Below, in pieces: positions 14,611 to 24,120 of a stretch of 64,000 nucleotides of DNA (position 1 is the first letter of the stretch; each line of letters begins with the position of its first letter). This stretch comes from Streptomyces sp. Q6. GTDB taxonomy: Bacteria; Actinomycetota; Actinomycetes; Streptomycetales; Streptomycetaceae. The notes below the pieces were generated by a model, which saw only the letters and a program-made list of their open reading frames with translations, was not told the DNA's origin and made no database searches. Both the position numbers and the translations under genes were made by a program. The stretch covers positions 4,588,001 to 4,652,000 of the forward strand of contig NZ_CP146022.1 of the NCBI RefSeq assembly GCF_036967205.1, given 5' to 3'.

Positions 14611-17133
14611 TCAGGGCGCGGGCGGGGCCTGCTGGGCCGGTTCCGCGGGGCCCGGCTGCGGAACCGGGGCGGTAGGGGCGGTCTGGGCCGCGTCCTTGAG
14701 GAGGACCGAGAGGAGGCGTACGGCGCCGCGCTTGTGCAGCGGGTCGTTGCCGTTGCCGCACTTGGGCGACTGGATGCAGGAAGGGCAGCCGGCCTCGCAC
14801 TCGCAGGAGGCGATGGCCTCGCGGGTGGCCGTCAGCCACTCCTGGGCCTTGTGGAAGGCGCGCTCGGCGAAGCCCGCCCCGCCGGGGTGGCCGTCGTAGA
14901 CGAAGACCGTGGGGAGCAGCGTGTCGGGGTGCAGCGGGACCGAGACGCCGCCGATGTCCCAGCGGTCGCACGTGGCGAAGAGGGGGAGCATGCCGATGGA
15001 GGCGTGTTCGGCGGCGTGCAGGGCGCCACCGAGGATCTCGGGGTTGATGCGGGCGGCGTCCAACTGGTCCTCCGTCACCGTCCACCACACCGCGCGGGTG
15101 CGCAGCGTGCGCGGAGGGAGGTCGAGCTTCGTCTCGCCGAGGACCTCGCCGGTGATGAGGCGGCGGCGGAGATAGGCGACGACCTGGTTCGTCACCTCGA
15201 CCGAGCCGTAGCACAACCGGCCCTCGCCCCAAGGGACTTCGACGTCCGTCTCCAGGATGGAGATGGCGGTCGTGTCGCGGGCGGTCGTCGAGTACGTGGG
15301 GTTGGCGGGCTCGACCAGGGCGACGTTGTCGTCCAGGTCCAGGTGCTTGACGACGTACGTGCGGCCCTGGTGGAGGTGGACCGCGCCGTCGTGGACGGTG
15401 GTGTGCGCGGACCCCGCGTCGACCGTGCCGAGCAGTCGTCCCGTGGCCGCCTCGACGATCTGGACCGGGTTGCCGCCCTCGCCGCGCAGGTCGGCCAGGT
15501 CGGCGGCGGACTCGCGGCGCGTCCAGTGCCACGCCCGGGTGCCGCGCCGGCGCAGCAGCTTCGCCGCCTCCAGCTGGGGGAGCAGCTCGGCCGTCGTCGG
15601 ACCGAAGAGCGCGAAGTCCGTGTCGGTGAGCGGGAGTTCGGCCGCCGCCGCGCACAGGTGGGGGGCGAGGACATAGGGGTTGTCGGGGTCGAGGACCGTC
15701 GACTCGACCGGCTGGTCGAAGAGGGCCTCGGGGTGGTGCACCAGGTAGGTGTCCAGCGGGTCGTCGCGGGCGACGAGGACGGCGAGGGCGCCCTGGCCCG
15801 AGCGTCCCGCGCGGCCCGCCTGTTGCCACAAGGATGCCCGCGTGCCGGGGTAGCCGCAGATCAGCACGGCGTCCAACCCCGAGACGTCGATGCCGAGTTC
15901 GAGGGCGGTGGTGGCGGCGAGGCCGAGGAGTTCGCCGGAGTGCAGGGCGGCTTCGAGGGCGCGGCGTTCCTCCGCGAGATAGCCGCCGCGGTAGGCGGCG
16001 ACCCGGCGGGCCAGCGAGCGGTCGACCTCGGCGAGGCGCTCCTGGGCGATCACCGAGATCAGCTCGGCGCCGCGCCGGGACCGTACGAAGGCGACCGTGC
16101 GGACGCCCTGAACGGTGAGGTCGGTGAGCAGGTCGGCCGTCTCGGCGGTCGCCGTGCGCCGCACCGGGGCGCCCTTCTCGCCGCGCATCTCGGTGAGCGG
16201 GGGCTCCCAGAGGGCGAAGACGAGTTCGCCGCGCGGGGAGGCGTCGTCGGCGACCTCGACGACGGGCAGCCCTGTCAGACGACCGGCGGCGACGGCGGGC
16301 TCGGCCGCCGTGGCGGACGCGAGGAGGAAGACCGGAGAGGAGCCGTAGCGCGCGCACAGGCGGCGCAGGCGGCGCAGGATCTGGGCGACGTGCGAGCCGA
16401 AGACCCCGCGATACGTGTGGCACTCGTCGATCACGACGTACTTGAGCGCCTTGAGGAAGGAGGACCAGCGGGGATGGGACGGCAATATGCCGCGGTGCAG
16501 CATGTCGGGGTTGGTCAGCACGTAATTGGCGTACTGGCGCACCCACTCCCGTTCCTCGAAGGGGGTGTCGCCGTCGTACACCGCGGGGCGGATCGCCGTA
16601 CCGAGAGGTTGTGAAAGTTCCTTCACCGATCGGCACTGGTCCGTGGCGAGCGCCTTCGTGGGGGCGAGGTAGAGCGTGGTCGCCCCGCGGCCGTTCGGCG
16701 CCTCGGAGCCGTCGAGGAGCGTCGAGAGGACCGGGGCGAGATACGCCAGGGACTTGCCGGAGGCCGTGCCCGTGGCGACGACGACCGAATCGCCGTCGAG
16801 CGCATGTTCGGCTGCGCGTGCCTGGTGGGCCCAGGGGTGCTCGATCCCCGCTTCCTGGACGGCCGCGATGACCTCGGATCGGATCCGGTCCGGCCAGACG
16901 GCATGACGGCCCGGACGAGGGGGCAAGTGCTCCGTATGAGTGACGCGTGCAGCCCTGCTCGGACCCGAGGCGAGCCGCTCCAGGACCGCCCCCGGAGAGG
17001 GGCGGGAGCCTGTGGGCGCCGAGGGTCGATCGGATCGGTGATTCTTGGCCATCGGCACCGAGTGTGTCACTGGCGTGACGGACAATGCTTCCAAGGCGTC
17101 GTGCACGCCTGCCGGTAAGTGATTGAATGCCAT
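14611..17133 (-). CDS. DEAD/DEAH helicase with DUF1998 zinc domain (MrfA/YprA-like)
   Basis: 840 residues. RecA domain 1 has Walker A ATGTASGKS (120-128), the DECH box in VVIDECHTYRG, and SATAAEP motif III. RecA domain 2 has TTALELGIDVSGLD and QQAGRAGRSGQ. The C-terminus has the four-cysteine cluster CECEAGCPSC typical of DUF1998. MrfA in Bacillus is a 3'-5' helicase for repair of mitomycin damage; the same role here is inference. The start at MAFNHLPAGV lacks a ribosome site and may be leaderless; ATG at 17052 (MAKNHRSDRP) is an alternative. It is divergent from bldG with an 82-bp gap and convergent with the pilus operon. Confidence 0.9.
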   Translation of the reverse strand: MAFNHLPAGVHDALEALSVTPVTHSVPMAKNHRSDRPSAPTGSRPSPGAVLERLASGPSRAARVTHTEHLPPRPGRHAVWPDRIRSEVIAAVQEAGIEHPWAHQARAAEHALDGDSVVVATGTASGKSLAYLAPVLSTLLDGSEAPNGRGATTLYLAPTKALATDQCRSVKELSQPLGTAIRPAVYDGDTPFEEREWVRQYANYVLTNPDMLHRGILPSHPRWSSFLKALKYVVIDECHTYRGVFGSHVAQILRRLRRLCARYGSSPVFLLASATAAEPAVAAGRLTGLPVVEVADDASPRGELVFALWEPPLTEMRGEKGAPVRRTATAETADLLTDLTVQGVRTVAFVRSRRGAELISVIAQERLAEVDRSLARRVAAYRGGYLAEERRALEAALHSGELLGLAATTALELGIDVSGLDAVLICGYPGTRASLWQQAGRAGRSGQGALAVLVARDDPLDTYLVHHPEALFDQPVESTVLDPDNPYVLAPHLCAAAAELPLTDTDFALFGPTTAELLPQLEAAKLLRRRGTRAWHWTRRESAADLADLRGEGGNPVQIVEAATGRLLGTVDAGSAHTTVHDGAVHLHQGRTYVVKHLDLDDNVALVEPANPTYSTTARDTTAISILETDVEVPWGEGRLCYGSVEVTNQVVAYLRRRLITGEVLGETKLDLPPRTLRTRAVWWTVTEDQLDAARINPEILGGALHAAEHASIGMLPLFATCDRWDIGGVSVPLHPDTLLPTVFVYDGHPGGAGFAERAFHKAQEWLTATREAIASCECEAGCPSCIQSPKCGNGNDPLHKRGAVRLLSVLLKDAAQTAPTAPVPQPGPAEPAQQAPPAP

Positions 17134-17215
17134 CGCGGCTGGCGAACCGTCCCGGGGGGTCAAGCCGAGGTATCCCCAAGGGGCGACCGCTCGATAGCAA
17201 GGTGCTGGAGGATCC

Positions 17216-17557
17216 GTGGACCTGTCCCTGTCGACCCGTACCGTCGGCGATCGTACGGTCGTCGAGGTCGGTGGCGAAATCGATGTATATACCGCGCCCA
17301 AGCTGCGGGAGCAGCTGGTCGAGCTGGTGAACGACGGCAGTTTCCACCTTGTCGTCGACATGGAGGGCGTGGACTTCCTCGACTCCACCGGACTCGGCGT
17401 GCTGGTCGGCGGCCTCAAGCGGGTGCGTGCCCACGAGGGCTCGCTGCGCCTGGTCTGCAACCAGGAGCGCATTCTCAAGATCTTCCGAATCACCGGTCTG
17501 ACCAAGGTGTTCCCGATTCACACCTCGGTCGAGGAAGCCGTCGCGGCGACCGACTGA
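17216..17557 (+). CDS. bldG: Anti-sigma-factor antagonist BldG
   Basis: 113 residues, a single STAS domain of the SpoIIAA/RsbV type. The phosphorylation site is Ser57 in [10 protein letters not shown], the residue known to be phosphorylated in S. coelicolor BldG. BldG controls aerial mycelium and antibiotic production by binding anti-sigma factors. The GTG start follows GGAGG by 5 bases. The partner anti-sigma gene follows 88 bases downstream. The promoter should lie in the short region shared with the divergent helicase gene. Confidence 0.95.
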
Positions 17558-17645
17558 CCTGATCGATCCGGTAGATGCATGACAGGGATCGGGCCGTGGC
17601 CGGCCCGGTCCCTGAGAGCACGTCCGTACGTCCTGAGGGGGATGC

Positions 17646-18089
17646 ATGGCCACCGTCGAACTCCGCTTCAGCCCTCTGCCCGAGCACGTCCGCACGGCCC
17701 GTCTCGTGGCGGCCGCGGTGGCGCGCAGGGCGGGTGTGGACGAGGCCGTGCTCGACGAGGTCCGGCTCGCCGTCGGCGAGGCGTGCACCCGGGCCGTGGG
17801 CCTGCACCAGAGCAGTGGCATCACGGATCCGGTGCGGGTGGCCCTGATCGAGGAGGAGAAGCAGTTCTCCATCGAGGTGGGCGACGTGGCGCCACGCGCG
17901 ACGACCGTGGCCGCACACAGTGAGGTGCCCGGCGCCCGCGGCCCCGGCGACGATCTGGAGGCGGAGGGCGAGGACGAGATGGGACTCGCCGTCATCAGCG
18001 GTCTCGTGGACGACGTCGAGGTCACCGCGGACGAGCACGGCGGTCTTCTGCGGATGAGCTGGCCGACCGCGCCGGCGACGCTGACGTAG
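17646..18089 (+). CDS. apgA: BldG-partner anti-sigma factor / RsbW-like kinase
   Basis: 147 residues of the HATPase_c (GHKL) type. An N box region reads LDEVRLAVGEACTRAV and the G-type motif region EMGLAVISGLVDDVEV. RsbW-like proteins bind and inhibit sigma factors and phosphorylate their STAS antagonist. The gene directly after bldG in S. coelicolor, which I recall as ApgA, has this role. ATG follows GAGGGGG. A strong terminator at 18125 ends the bldG operon. Confidence 0.88.
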   Translation: MATVELRFSPLPEHVRTARLVAAAVARRAGVDEAVLDEVRLAVGEACTRAVGLHQSSGITDPVRVALIEEEKQFSIEVGDVAPRATTVAAHSEVPGARGPGDDLEAEGEDEMGLAVISGLVDDVEVTADEHGGLLRMSWPTAPATLT

Positions 18090-18124
18090 GCGCGGCCCGC
18101 GCCAGGGATCGCGCTCATGGAACC

Positions 18125-18160
18125 AGGCTTTGTTCGCCTCACCGCGAACAGAGCCTTTTT
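18125..18160 (+). terminator. Intrinsic terminator of the bldG operon
   Basis: A 13-bp stem with a single G-T type mismatch (18125-18137 with 18144-18156), a 6-base loop and a T5-C-T4 tail. It lies 36 bases after the apgA stop. Confidence 0.9.
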
Positions 18161-18200
18161 CTTTTCTCCCGTTGATCGTCGATCTCGGATCATTGATCTT

Positions 18201-18326
18201 CGGCCAAGGACCTTCGGCCAAGGACCTTCGGTCAAGGACCTTCGGTCAAGGGACTTCGGTCAAAGATCTTCGGCCACCGGTCTTCCGTCTCTGGTCTCCC
18301 GTCCCCGATCTTCCGTCCCCGATCTT
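18201..18326 (+). repeat. Nine 14-bp tandem repeats in the hppA leader
   Basis: Contiguous units move from CGGCCAAGGACCTT through CGGTCAAAGATCTT to CCGTCCCCGATCTT. They fill most of the gap between the bldG terminator and the hppA promoter region (18090-18539), which holds no gene. Units are adjacent with no spacers, so this is not a CRISPR array. Confidence 0.9.
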
Positions 18327-18397
18327 CCGTAATCGGTGACTGATCATTGGTCGGAGATCGTTGATTTTGATAATGGCTTCAAGGCGTTATTCATTCT

Positions 18398-18418
18398 CTC
18401 TCCGGCCCGGCCGGAGAG
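18398..18418 (+). promoter_or_regulatory. Hairpin CTCTCCGGC-CCG-GCCGGAGAG in the hppA leader
   Basis: A perfect 9-bp stem with a 3-base loop, about 120 bases before hppA, flanked by AT-rich DNA (GATTTTGATAATGG before, GTAGTAAACAATTCC after). It could be a terminator for readthrough or an operator near the hppA promoter. Confidence 0.4.
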
Positions 18419-18539
18419 GGGTTCGTCGATCATTTGCGGGGTAGTAAACAATTCCGTTTGCCGCGCACTGTTTTGATCAGGTTCCGCTCCCTACAATCCG
18501 TCCACGTCTTGAGCTCAGTCCAAGCGTCAAGGAGGACGA

Positions 18540-20954
18540 ATGGCGGAGCTGTCCACTTCGAGTACCCCCTCTACGTTCGCAGCCGCGGTTCTGACGGACG
18601 ACAACCGGCTGATCGTGATCGTCATCGCCGTCGTCGCGCTGGCGGCGCTCGCCGTCGCCGGAGTCCTGGTGCGCCAGGTGCTCGCCGCCGGCGAGGGCAC
18701 GGATTCCATGAAGAAGATCGCGGCCGCGGTCCAGGAAGGCGCGAACGCCTATCTGGGTCGTCAGCTGCGCACGCTCGGCGTATTCGCCGTCGTGGTGTTC
18801 TTCCTGCTCATGCTGCTTCCCGCCGACGACTGGAATCAACGCGCCGGGCGTTCGATCTTCTTCTTGATCGGCGCGGCGTTCTCCGCGGGCACCGGCTATA
18901 TCGGAATGTGGCTCGCGGTGCGCAGTAATGTGCGCGTCGCCGCCGCGGCCCGGGAAGCGACACCCGCGGAAGGTGAGCCCGAAAAGGATCTCACCGCCGT
19001 CTCGCACAAAGCAATGAAGATCGCTTTCCGCACCGGTGGCGTCGTCGGCATGTTCACGGTGGGGCTCGGTCTGCTCGGCGCCTCCTGTGTCGTCCTCGTC
19101 TACGCGGCCGACGCGCCCAAGGTCCTTGAGGGATTCGGGCTCGGTGCGGCGCTGATCGCGATGTTCATGAGGGTCGGCGGTGGCATCTTCACCAAGGCCG
19201 CCGACGTCGGCGCCGACCTGGTCGGCAAGGTCGAGAAGGGCATCCCGGAGGACGACCCGCGCAACGCCGCGACCATCGCCGACAACGTGGGCGACAACGT
19301 CGGGGACTGCGCCGGAATGGCCGCCGACCTCTTCGAGTCGTACGCCGTCACGCTGGTCGCCGCGCTGATCCTCGGCAAGGCGGCCTTCGGCGACGCCGGG
19401 CTCGCGTTCCCGCTGATGGTGCCCGCGATCGGCGTCCTCACGGCGATGATCGGCATCTTCGCCGTCGCGCCACGCCGGTCCGACCGCTCCGGTATGAGCG
19501 CCATCAACCGCGGGTTCTTCATCTCGGCGGTGATCTCGGTCGTCCTCGTGGCCGTGGCCGTCTACACGTACCTCCCGGCGAAGTACGCCGATCTGGACGG
19601 CGTCACCGACACGGTGGTCAGCGGCAAGGACGGCGATCCACGGATCCTCGCCGTCGTCGCCGTGGCCATCGGCATCGTGCTCGCCGCGCTGATCCAGCAG
19701 CTCACCGGCTACTTCACCGAGACGACCCGGCGACCCGTCAGGGACATCGGCAAGTCGTCGCTGACCGGACCCGCCACCGTCGTGCTCGCCGGTATCGCCA
19801 TCGGGCTCGAATCGGCCGTCTACACGGCGGTGTTGATCGGCCTCGGCGTCTACGGGGCGTTCCTGCTCGGCGGTACGTCGATCATGCTCGCCCTGTTCGC
19901 CGTCGCGCTGGCCGGTACCGGGCTGCTCACCACGGTCGGCGTCATCGTCGCCATGGACACCTTCGGTCCGGTCTCCGACAACGCGCAGGGCATCGCCGAG
20001 ATGTCCGGCGACGTACAGGGGGCGGGCGCGCAGGTGCTCACCGACCTGGACGCCGTCGGCAACACGACGAAGGCCATCACCAAGGGGATCGCCATCGCCA
20101 CCGCGGTCCTCGCGGCGGCGGCGCTGTTCGGCTCGTACCGGGACGCGATCTTCACGGCCGCGGACGAGGTCGGCGAGAAGGTCGGCGAGGGCGGGCCGAT
20201 GAGCCTGATGATGGACATCTCCCAGCCCAACAACCTGGTGGGGCTGATCGCCGGCGCCGCGGTGGTCTTCCTCTTCTCCGGGCTCGCCATCAACGCCGTG
20301 TCCCGGTCGGCCGGTTCGGTGGTCTACGAGGTGCGGCGGCAGTTCCGCGAGCACCCCGGGATCATGGACTACACGGAGAAGCCGGAGTACGGACGCGTCG
20401 TCGACATCTGTACGAAGGACGCGCTGCGGGAGCTCGCCACGCCCGGCCTGCTCGCCGTCATGGCACCGATCGCGATCGGTTTCACGCTCGGCGTGGGCGC
20501 GCTCGGCGCGTACCTCGCGGGGGCCATCGGCACCGGAACGCTGATGGCCGTCTTCCTCGCCAACTCCGGTGGCGCGTGGGACAACGCGAAGAAGCTCGTC
20601 GAGGACGGGCACCACGGCGGCAAGGGCAGCGAGGCACACGCCGCGACCGTCATCGGTGACACGGTCGGCGACCCGTTCAAGGACACCGCGGGCCCGGCCA
20701 TCAACCCGCTCCTGAAGGTGATGAACCTCGTCGCGCTGCTCATCGCGCCCGCGGTCGTCAAGTTCAGTTACGGGGACGACGCGAGCGTCACCGTGCGCGT
20801 CGTGGCCGCCGTCGTCTCACTGGCCGTCATCATCGGCGCGGTGTACGTCTCCAAGCGGCGCGGCATCGCCGTCAGCGACGAGGACGGGGACGGGGACGAG
20901 CAGGGGCGGGTGCCGAAGCAGGCGGACCCGACCGCGGTGCCGTCGCGCTCGTAA
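18540..20954 (+). CDS. hppA: Membrane-bound proton-translocating pyrophosphatase
   Basis: 804 residues with about 16 membrane helices. The PPi-binding loop is near residues 220-260 (DVGADLVGKVEKGIPEDDPRN, then NVGDNVGDCAGMAADLFESY). A second conserved loop has SDNAQGIAEM, and GDTVGDPFKDTAGPAINPL lies near the C-terminus. The GNTTKAITKG segment has Lys where K+-dependent enzymes have Ala, so this is the K+-independent H+-pumping type. It uses cytoplasmic pyrophosphate to pump protons. The ATG follows AAGGAGGACGA. A long leader with repeats precedes it and a 15-bp terminator follows. Confidence 0.97.
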   Translation: MAELSTSSTPSTFAAAVLTDDNRLIVIVIAVVALAALAVAGVLVRQVLAAGEGTDSMKKIAAAVQEGANAYLGRQLRTLGVFAVVVFFLLMLLPADDWNQRAGRSIFFLIGAAFSAGTGYIGMWLAVRSNVRVAAAAREATPAEGEPEKDLTAVSHKAMKIAFRTGGVVGMFTVGLGLLGASCVVLVYAADAPKVLEGFGLGAALIAMFMRVGGGIFTKAADVGADLVGKVEKGIPEDDPRNAATIADNVGDNVGDCAGMAADLFESYAVTLVAALILGKAAFGDAGLAFPLMVPAIGVLTAMIGIFAVAPRRSDRSGMSAINRGFFISAVISVVLVAVAVYTYLPAKYADLDGVTDTVVSGKDGDPRILAVVAVAIGIVLAALIQQLTGYFTETTRRPVRDIGKSSLTGPATVVLAGIAIGLESAVYTAVLIGLGVYGAFLLGGTSIMLALFAVALAGTGLLTTVGVIVAMDTFGPVSDNAQGIAEMSGDVQGAGAQVLTDLDAVGNTTKAITKGIAIATAVLAAAALFGSYRDAIFTAADEVGEKVGEGGPMSLMMDISQPNNLVGLIAGAAVVFLFSGLAINAVSRSAGSVVYEVRRQFREHPGIMDYTEKPEYGRVVDICTKDALRELATPGLLAVMAPIAIGFTLGVGALGAYLAGAIGTGTLMAVFLANSGGAWDNAKKLVEDGHHGGKGSEAHAATVIGDTVGDPFKDTAGPAINPLLKVMNLVALLIAPAVVKFSYGDDASVTVRVVAAVVSLAVIIGAVYVSKRRGIAVSDEDGDGDEQGRVPKQADPTAVPSRS

Positions 20955-20997
20955 CGGCGTACCGCGAAGCGGACTCCCGCTCCGCGCTGCCTCAACA

Positions 20998-21038
20998 GGT
21001 GGGCGGGCGGCGGCTCTTGGAGTCGCCGCCCGCCCACC
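20998..21038 (+). terminator. Hairpin terminator after hppA
   Basis: A perfect 15-bp GC-rich stem (20998-21012 with 21024-21038) and an 11-base loop, 44 bases after the hppA stop, without a U-tract. Confidence 0.85.
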
Positions 21039-21202
21039 CGTGTATGCGGAACTTCCCGGTACGTCTTCCGTGAGCCTTCTCTCCCTTGGTGCAAATGGCT
21101 GCTAAAGGTCAACAAAGCGGTCGAAGGGGACACCTGAGGTGCGATTGTCGTGTGCTCGGCGTGTAAGTTCCGGGGCCGAGAGCCATGGAAGGGACCGATC
21201 CG

Positions 21203-21772
21203 GTGAACAAGAAGCTTGCAGCCGCACTGTCCGGCGGTGCGGTACTGGTACTGGCGTTGTCGGGTTGCAGCGACGACAGCAACGAGAAGCTGGACTCCTG
21301 GGCCAAGACGGTCTGTGACGCGGTTCAGCCGCAGGCGAAGAAGATCGAAGCCGCCAACACCGCGATCCAGAAGGAGACCTCGGACAACAGCGAACCCGCG
21401 GACGTCCAGAAGACGGACTCGAAGGCGTTCCAGGACATGTCCGACGCGTACAAGGCGATCGGTGACGCGGTCGACGAGGCGGGCGCCCCGCCGGTCGACG
21501 ACGGTGAGAAGAAGCAGCAGGACGCGGTCAAGGAACTCGACACGATCTCGTCCTCGTACGCCGACCTGAAGAAGCAGGTCGACAAGCTCGACACCGACGA
21601 CCAGGCGAAGTTCGCCGAGGGGCTCAAGGGGATCGCGGGCGAGCTGGAAAAGCTCAGCCAGAGCGGCAGCGACGCCCTCAAGAACCTGGAAGAGGGGGAG
21701 GTGGGCGAGGCGATGGCCAAGCAGGAGAGCTGCAAGAGCGCGTCCGCGTCCTCCTCGCCGTCGGGTTCGTAG
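21203..21772 (+). CDS. Small helical lipoprotein
   Basis: 189 residues from GTG. The signal peptide ends VLALSGC (lipobox), followed by acidic residues SDDSNEK. The mature protein is nearly all charged helix, rich in Lys, Asp, Glu and Ala, with an internal Cys in WAKTVCDAV and one near the C-terminus in KQESCKSAS; these could form a disulphide. An AAGGGACC ribosome site supports the GTG; the upstream ATG at 21185 would disrupt the signal peptide. Function is unknown; it is probably a cell-surface protein that lies beside hppA in Streptomyces. Confidence 0.78.
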   Translation: MNKKLAAALSGGAVLVLALSGCSDDSNEKLDSWAKTVCDAVQPQAKKIEAANTAIQKETSDNSEPADVQKTDSKAFQDMSDAYKAIGDAVDEAGAPPVDDGEKKQQDAVKELDTISSSYADLKKQVDKLDTDDQAKFAEGLKGIAGELEKLSQSGSDALKNLEEGEVGEAMAKQESCKSASASSSPSGS

Positions 21773-21788
21773 CCCGGGGTTCTCTTCC

Positions 21789-21831
21789 GGCGCCCTCGGG
21801 GCCGCGCATCGTGCGCGGCGCCGGGGGCGCC
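21789..21831 (+). terminator. Hairpin terminator after the lipoprotein gene
   Basis: An imperfect stem of about 19 bp (21789-21808 with 21813-21831) with GGCGCC arms at both ends. The following stretch to 22002 has three imperfect copies of a roughly 40-bp unit (GAGGGCCGGGTCCGCC core) and no gene. Confidence 0.7.
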
Positions 21832-22002
21832 GTCCTGTCTGCCGACGGCCTGCTCACAGGACTGTGCCGAGGGCTGGGTCCGCCCCTGGGTACAGGGCCG
21901 TGTCGAGGGCCGGGTCCGCCCTTTGGCGCAGGCCGTGCTGAGGGCCGGGCTCGGCCCTTCCGCCGTGCGGTCCCCCGGCCATGCCCGGGTCACAATGGGG
22001 GT

Positions 22003-23535
22003 GTGAGTGATATCGCTGCCGCCCCCCTGCCCGCGCCCGACCGTTCGGACGTCGCCGCCGCCCTGCGCGACGCCCTCCTGAAAGCCGAGTTCACCGCCGA
22101 CGGTCTGCTCGAACTGCTCGGGGCGCCCGCCTACGCCGCGCTCGCCCGCAGCGAGACCGTGCCCGCGCTGCGCGCCACCCGGGGTGACCGGCCGCTGGAG
22201 ACGCTCGTCCGGCTGTTCCTGCTCCAGCAGCCCGTGGCCCGGACCCGGGTCGCGGACGTGCTGCCGCTCGACGCCTGCGTGGACGGCGGATGGCTGCGGG
22301 CGGACGGCGACGACGTCGCCGCGACCGTGGACGTACGGCCGTACGGCGGGCCCGACGGCGAGGACTGGTTCATCGTCTCCGACCTCGGCTGCGCGGTCGG
22401 CGGCGCCGGCGGCATCGGCAGTACCCAGGAAGGTGTCGTGCTCGGTGTCGGCGGGGCATCCACCACGCTCGCCGGGATCACCGTACGGACGCCCGTCGCC
22501 TCGGCGCTCGACGTCGGCACCGGTTCCGGGATCCAGGCGCTGCACGCCGCCCGGCACGCCACGCAGGTCACCGCGACCGACCTCAACCCCCGCGCCCTGC
22601 ACATCACCGGGCTGACGCTGGCCCTGTCCGGGGCGCCCGCCGCCGACCTGCGCGAGGGGTCGCTGTACGAGCCCGTCGGCGACGCGACGTACGACCTGAT
22701 CGTGTCGAACCCGCCCTTCGTGATCTCCCCGGGCGCCCGGCTCACGTACCGCGACGGCGGGATGGGCGGGGACGATCTGTGCCGGTCGATCGTTCAGGAG
22801 GCGGGGGCGCATCTGAACGACGGGGGATACGCGCAGTTCCTCGCCAACTGGCAGCACGTGGAGGGGGAGGAGTGGACCGAGCGGCTGCGCTCGTGGGTGC
22901 CGCGCGGCTGCGACGCCTGGATCGTGCAGCGCGAGGTGCAGGACATCACGCAGTACGCCGAGTTGTGGCTGCGCGACGCCGGTGACCACCGCACCGAACC
23001 GGCCACGTACGCGGCCCGGTACGACGCCTGGCTCGACGAGTTCGAGGCGCGCGGGGTGAAGTCCGTCGGCTTCGGGTGGATCACGCTGCGCAAGACGGAC
23101 GCGGCCGAGCCGTCGATCGTCGTCGAGGAGTGGCCGCACCCCGTCGAGCAGCCGCTCGGCGACACCATCCGGGCGCACTTCGAGCGGATCGACTGGCTGC
23201 GCGCGCACGACGACGCGGCGCTTCTGGAGTCCTCGTTCAAGCTCGCCGTCGAGGTCGTGCAGGAGCAGGTCGGCCTGCCGGGCGCCGAGGACCCCGAGCA
23301 CGTGGTGCTGCGTCAGGGCCGCGGGATGCGCCGGGCGACGAAGGTGGACACGGTCGGCGCCGGGTTCGCGGGCGTCTGCGACGGCACGCTGAGCGCCGGG
23401 CGGATCCTGGACGCCATCGCCCAACTCGTCGGCGAGGAGTCGGTGTTGCTGCGCGACCGCACGCCCGCGCAGATCCGCACGCTGGTCGAGCAGGGCTTCA
23501 TCGAACCGGCCGGGCCCGCCGCGCCGGTCGGATAG
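22003..23535 (+). CDS. Class I SAM-dependent methyltransferase (HemK/RsmC-like)
   Basis: 510 residues. About 1-160 is an N-terminal helical domain. About 160-290 is a Rossmann methyltransferase: ALDVGTGSGIQALHAARHA (SAM motif I), TATDLNPRAL, and VSNPPFVISPG. The NPPF motif points to methylation of an amino group in a protein, rRNA or tRNA. A C-terminal domain of about 200 residues follows. The GTG sits 7 bases after CACAAT (21991-21996), a likely -10, so the mRNA is probably leaderless. The target cannot be inferred. An in-frame extension upstream runs through repeat DNA and is rejected. Confidence 0.85.
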   Translation: MSDIAAAPLPAPDRSDVAAALRDALLKAEFTADGLLELLGAPAYAALARSETVPALRATRGDRPLETLVRLFLLQQPVARTRVADVLPLDACVDGGWLRADGDDVAATVDVRPYGGPDGEDWFIVSDLGCAVGGAGGIGSTQEGVVLGVGGASTTLAGITVRTPVASALDVGTGSGIQALHAARHATQVTATDLNPRALHITGLTLALSGAPAADLREGSLYEPVGDATYDLIVSNPPFVISPGARLTYRDGGMGGDDLCRSIVQEAGAHLNDGGYAQFLANWQHVEGEEWTERLRSWVPRGCDAWIVQREVQDITQYAELWLRDAGDHRTEPATYAARYDAWLDEFEARGVKSVGFGWITLRKTDAAEPSIVVEEWPHPVEQPLGDTIRAHFERIDWLRAHDDAALLESSFKLAVEVVQEQVGLPGAEDPEHVVLRQGRGMRRATKVDTVGAGFAGVCDGTLSAGRILDAIAQLVGEESVLLRDRTPAQIRTLVEQGFIEPAGPAAPVG

Positions 23536-23652
23536 CCGCTCTTCGCCTTGCGCTGCACGGGAGTTCACCTCCGGTTCCCCCGCCCGTGTCAGCCTCACCG
23601 GGCTGGGCACCCGTCACGGGCGCGAGAGGTCTCTAGGGGGAGGCGCAAGGCG

Positions 23653-23850
23653 ATGGAGAGTACTCCGGCGGTCTTCGCGGGCACGGTGTTCGCGCTGTTC
23701 GGCGCGGGGCTCGTGCTGTGGACGGGCGCGCGTACGGTGCACCGGCAGCCGGTCGCGGACGGTGTGCGTCCCGTGGCGTCGGCGCTGCTCGCCGGCGCGT
23801 TCGGCGCGGGTTCGCTGGCGCTGGCGGCGTGGTGTTTCGGCCAGTTGTAG
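23653..23850 (+). CDS. Small two-helix membrane protein
   Basis: 65 residues beginning MESTPAVFAGTVFALFGAGL. Two hydrophobic helices (about 5-25 and 42-62) are linked by a short polar loop with Arg and His. The start is supported by GGGGGAGG 7 to 14 bases upstream. There is no signal-peptidase site. Function is unknown; it follows the methyltransferase in the same direction. Confidence 0.65.
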   Translation: MESTPAVFAGTVFALFGAGLVLWTGARTVHRQPVADGVRPVASALLAGAFGAGSLALAAWCFGQL

Positions 23851-23885
23851 CCCGTCGCGTCGGCTCTGGCGGGCGGTAGCCCCGA

Positions 23886-24020
23886 GCGAGACGTACGCGA
23901 CGGACGAGACGGACGAGACGGACGAGACGTGCGAGATGTGCGAGATGTGCGAGACGTGCGAGGCGTACGAGGCGCACGAGGCGTACGAGGCGTACGAGGC
24001 GTACGAGGCGTACGAGGCGG
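23886..24020 (+). repeat. Fifteen 9-bp tandem repeats
   Basis: Contiguous 9-mers of the ACGAGACGG / GCGAGATGT / ACGAGGCGT family fill the gap before the terminator at 24062. The last five copies are identical or one base off (ACGAGGCGT), so expansion looks recent. No gene is carried. Confidence 0.92.
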
Positions 24021-24061
24021 AAGAGAACCGCCTACGCGACGGAACGCGACAGACAGGGCGA

Positions 24062-24105
24062 ACGACGGAGCCCGTCCCCACCGGTGTGGGGACGGGCTCC
24101 GTCGT
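24062..24105. terminator. Bidirectional hairpin terminator
   Basis: A perfect 20-bp stem (24062-24081 with 24086-24105) with a 4-base loop between the small membrane protein gene and the convergent TM2 gene. It is the strongest hairpin in the window. Confidence 0.9.
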
Positions 24106-24120
24106 GTCGGCTGCCGGGCG

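Noticed and set aside
18201-18326. Possible CRISPR array
   Set aside because: 14-bp units are contiguous with no spacers and no cas genes in the window.
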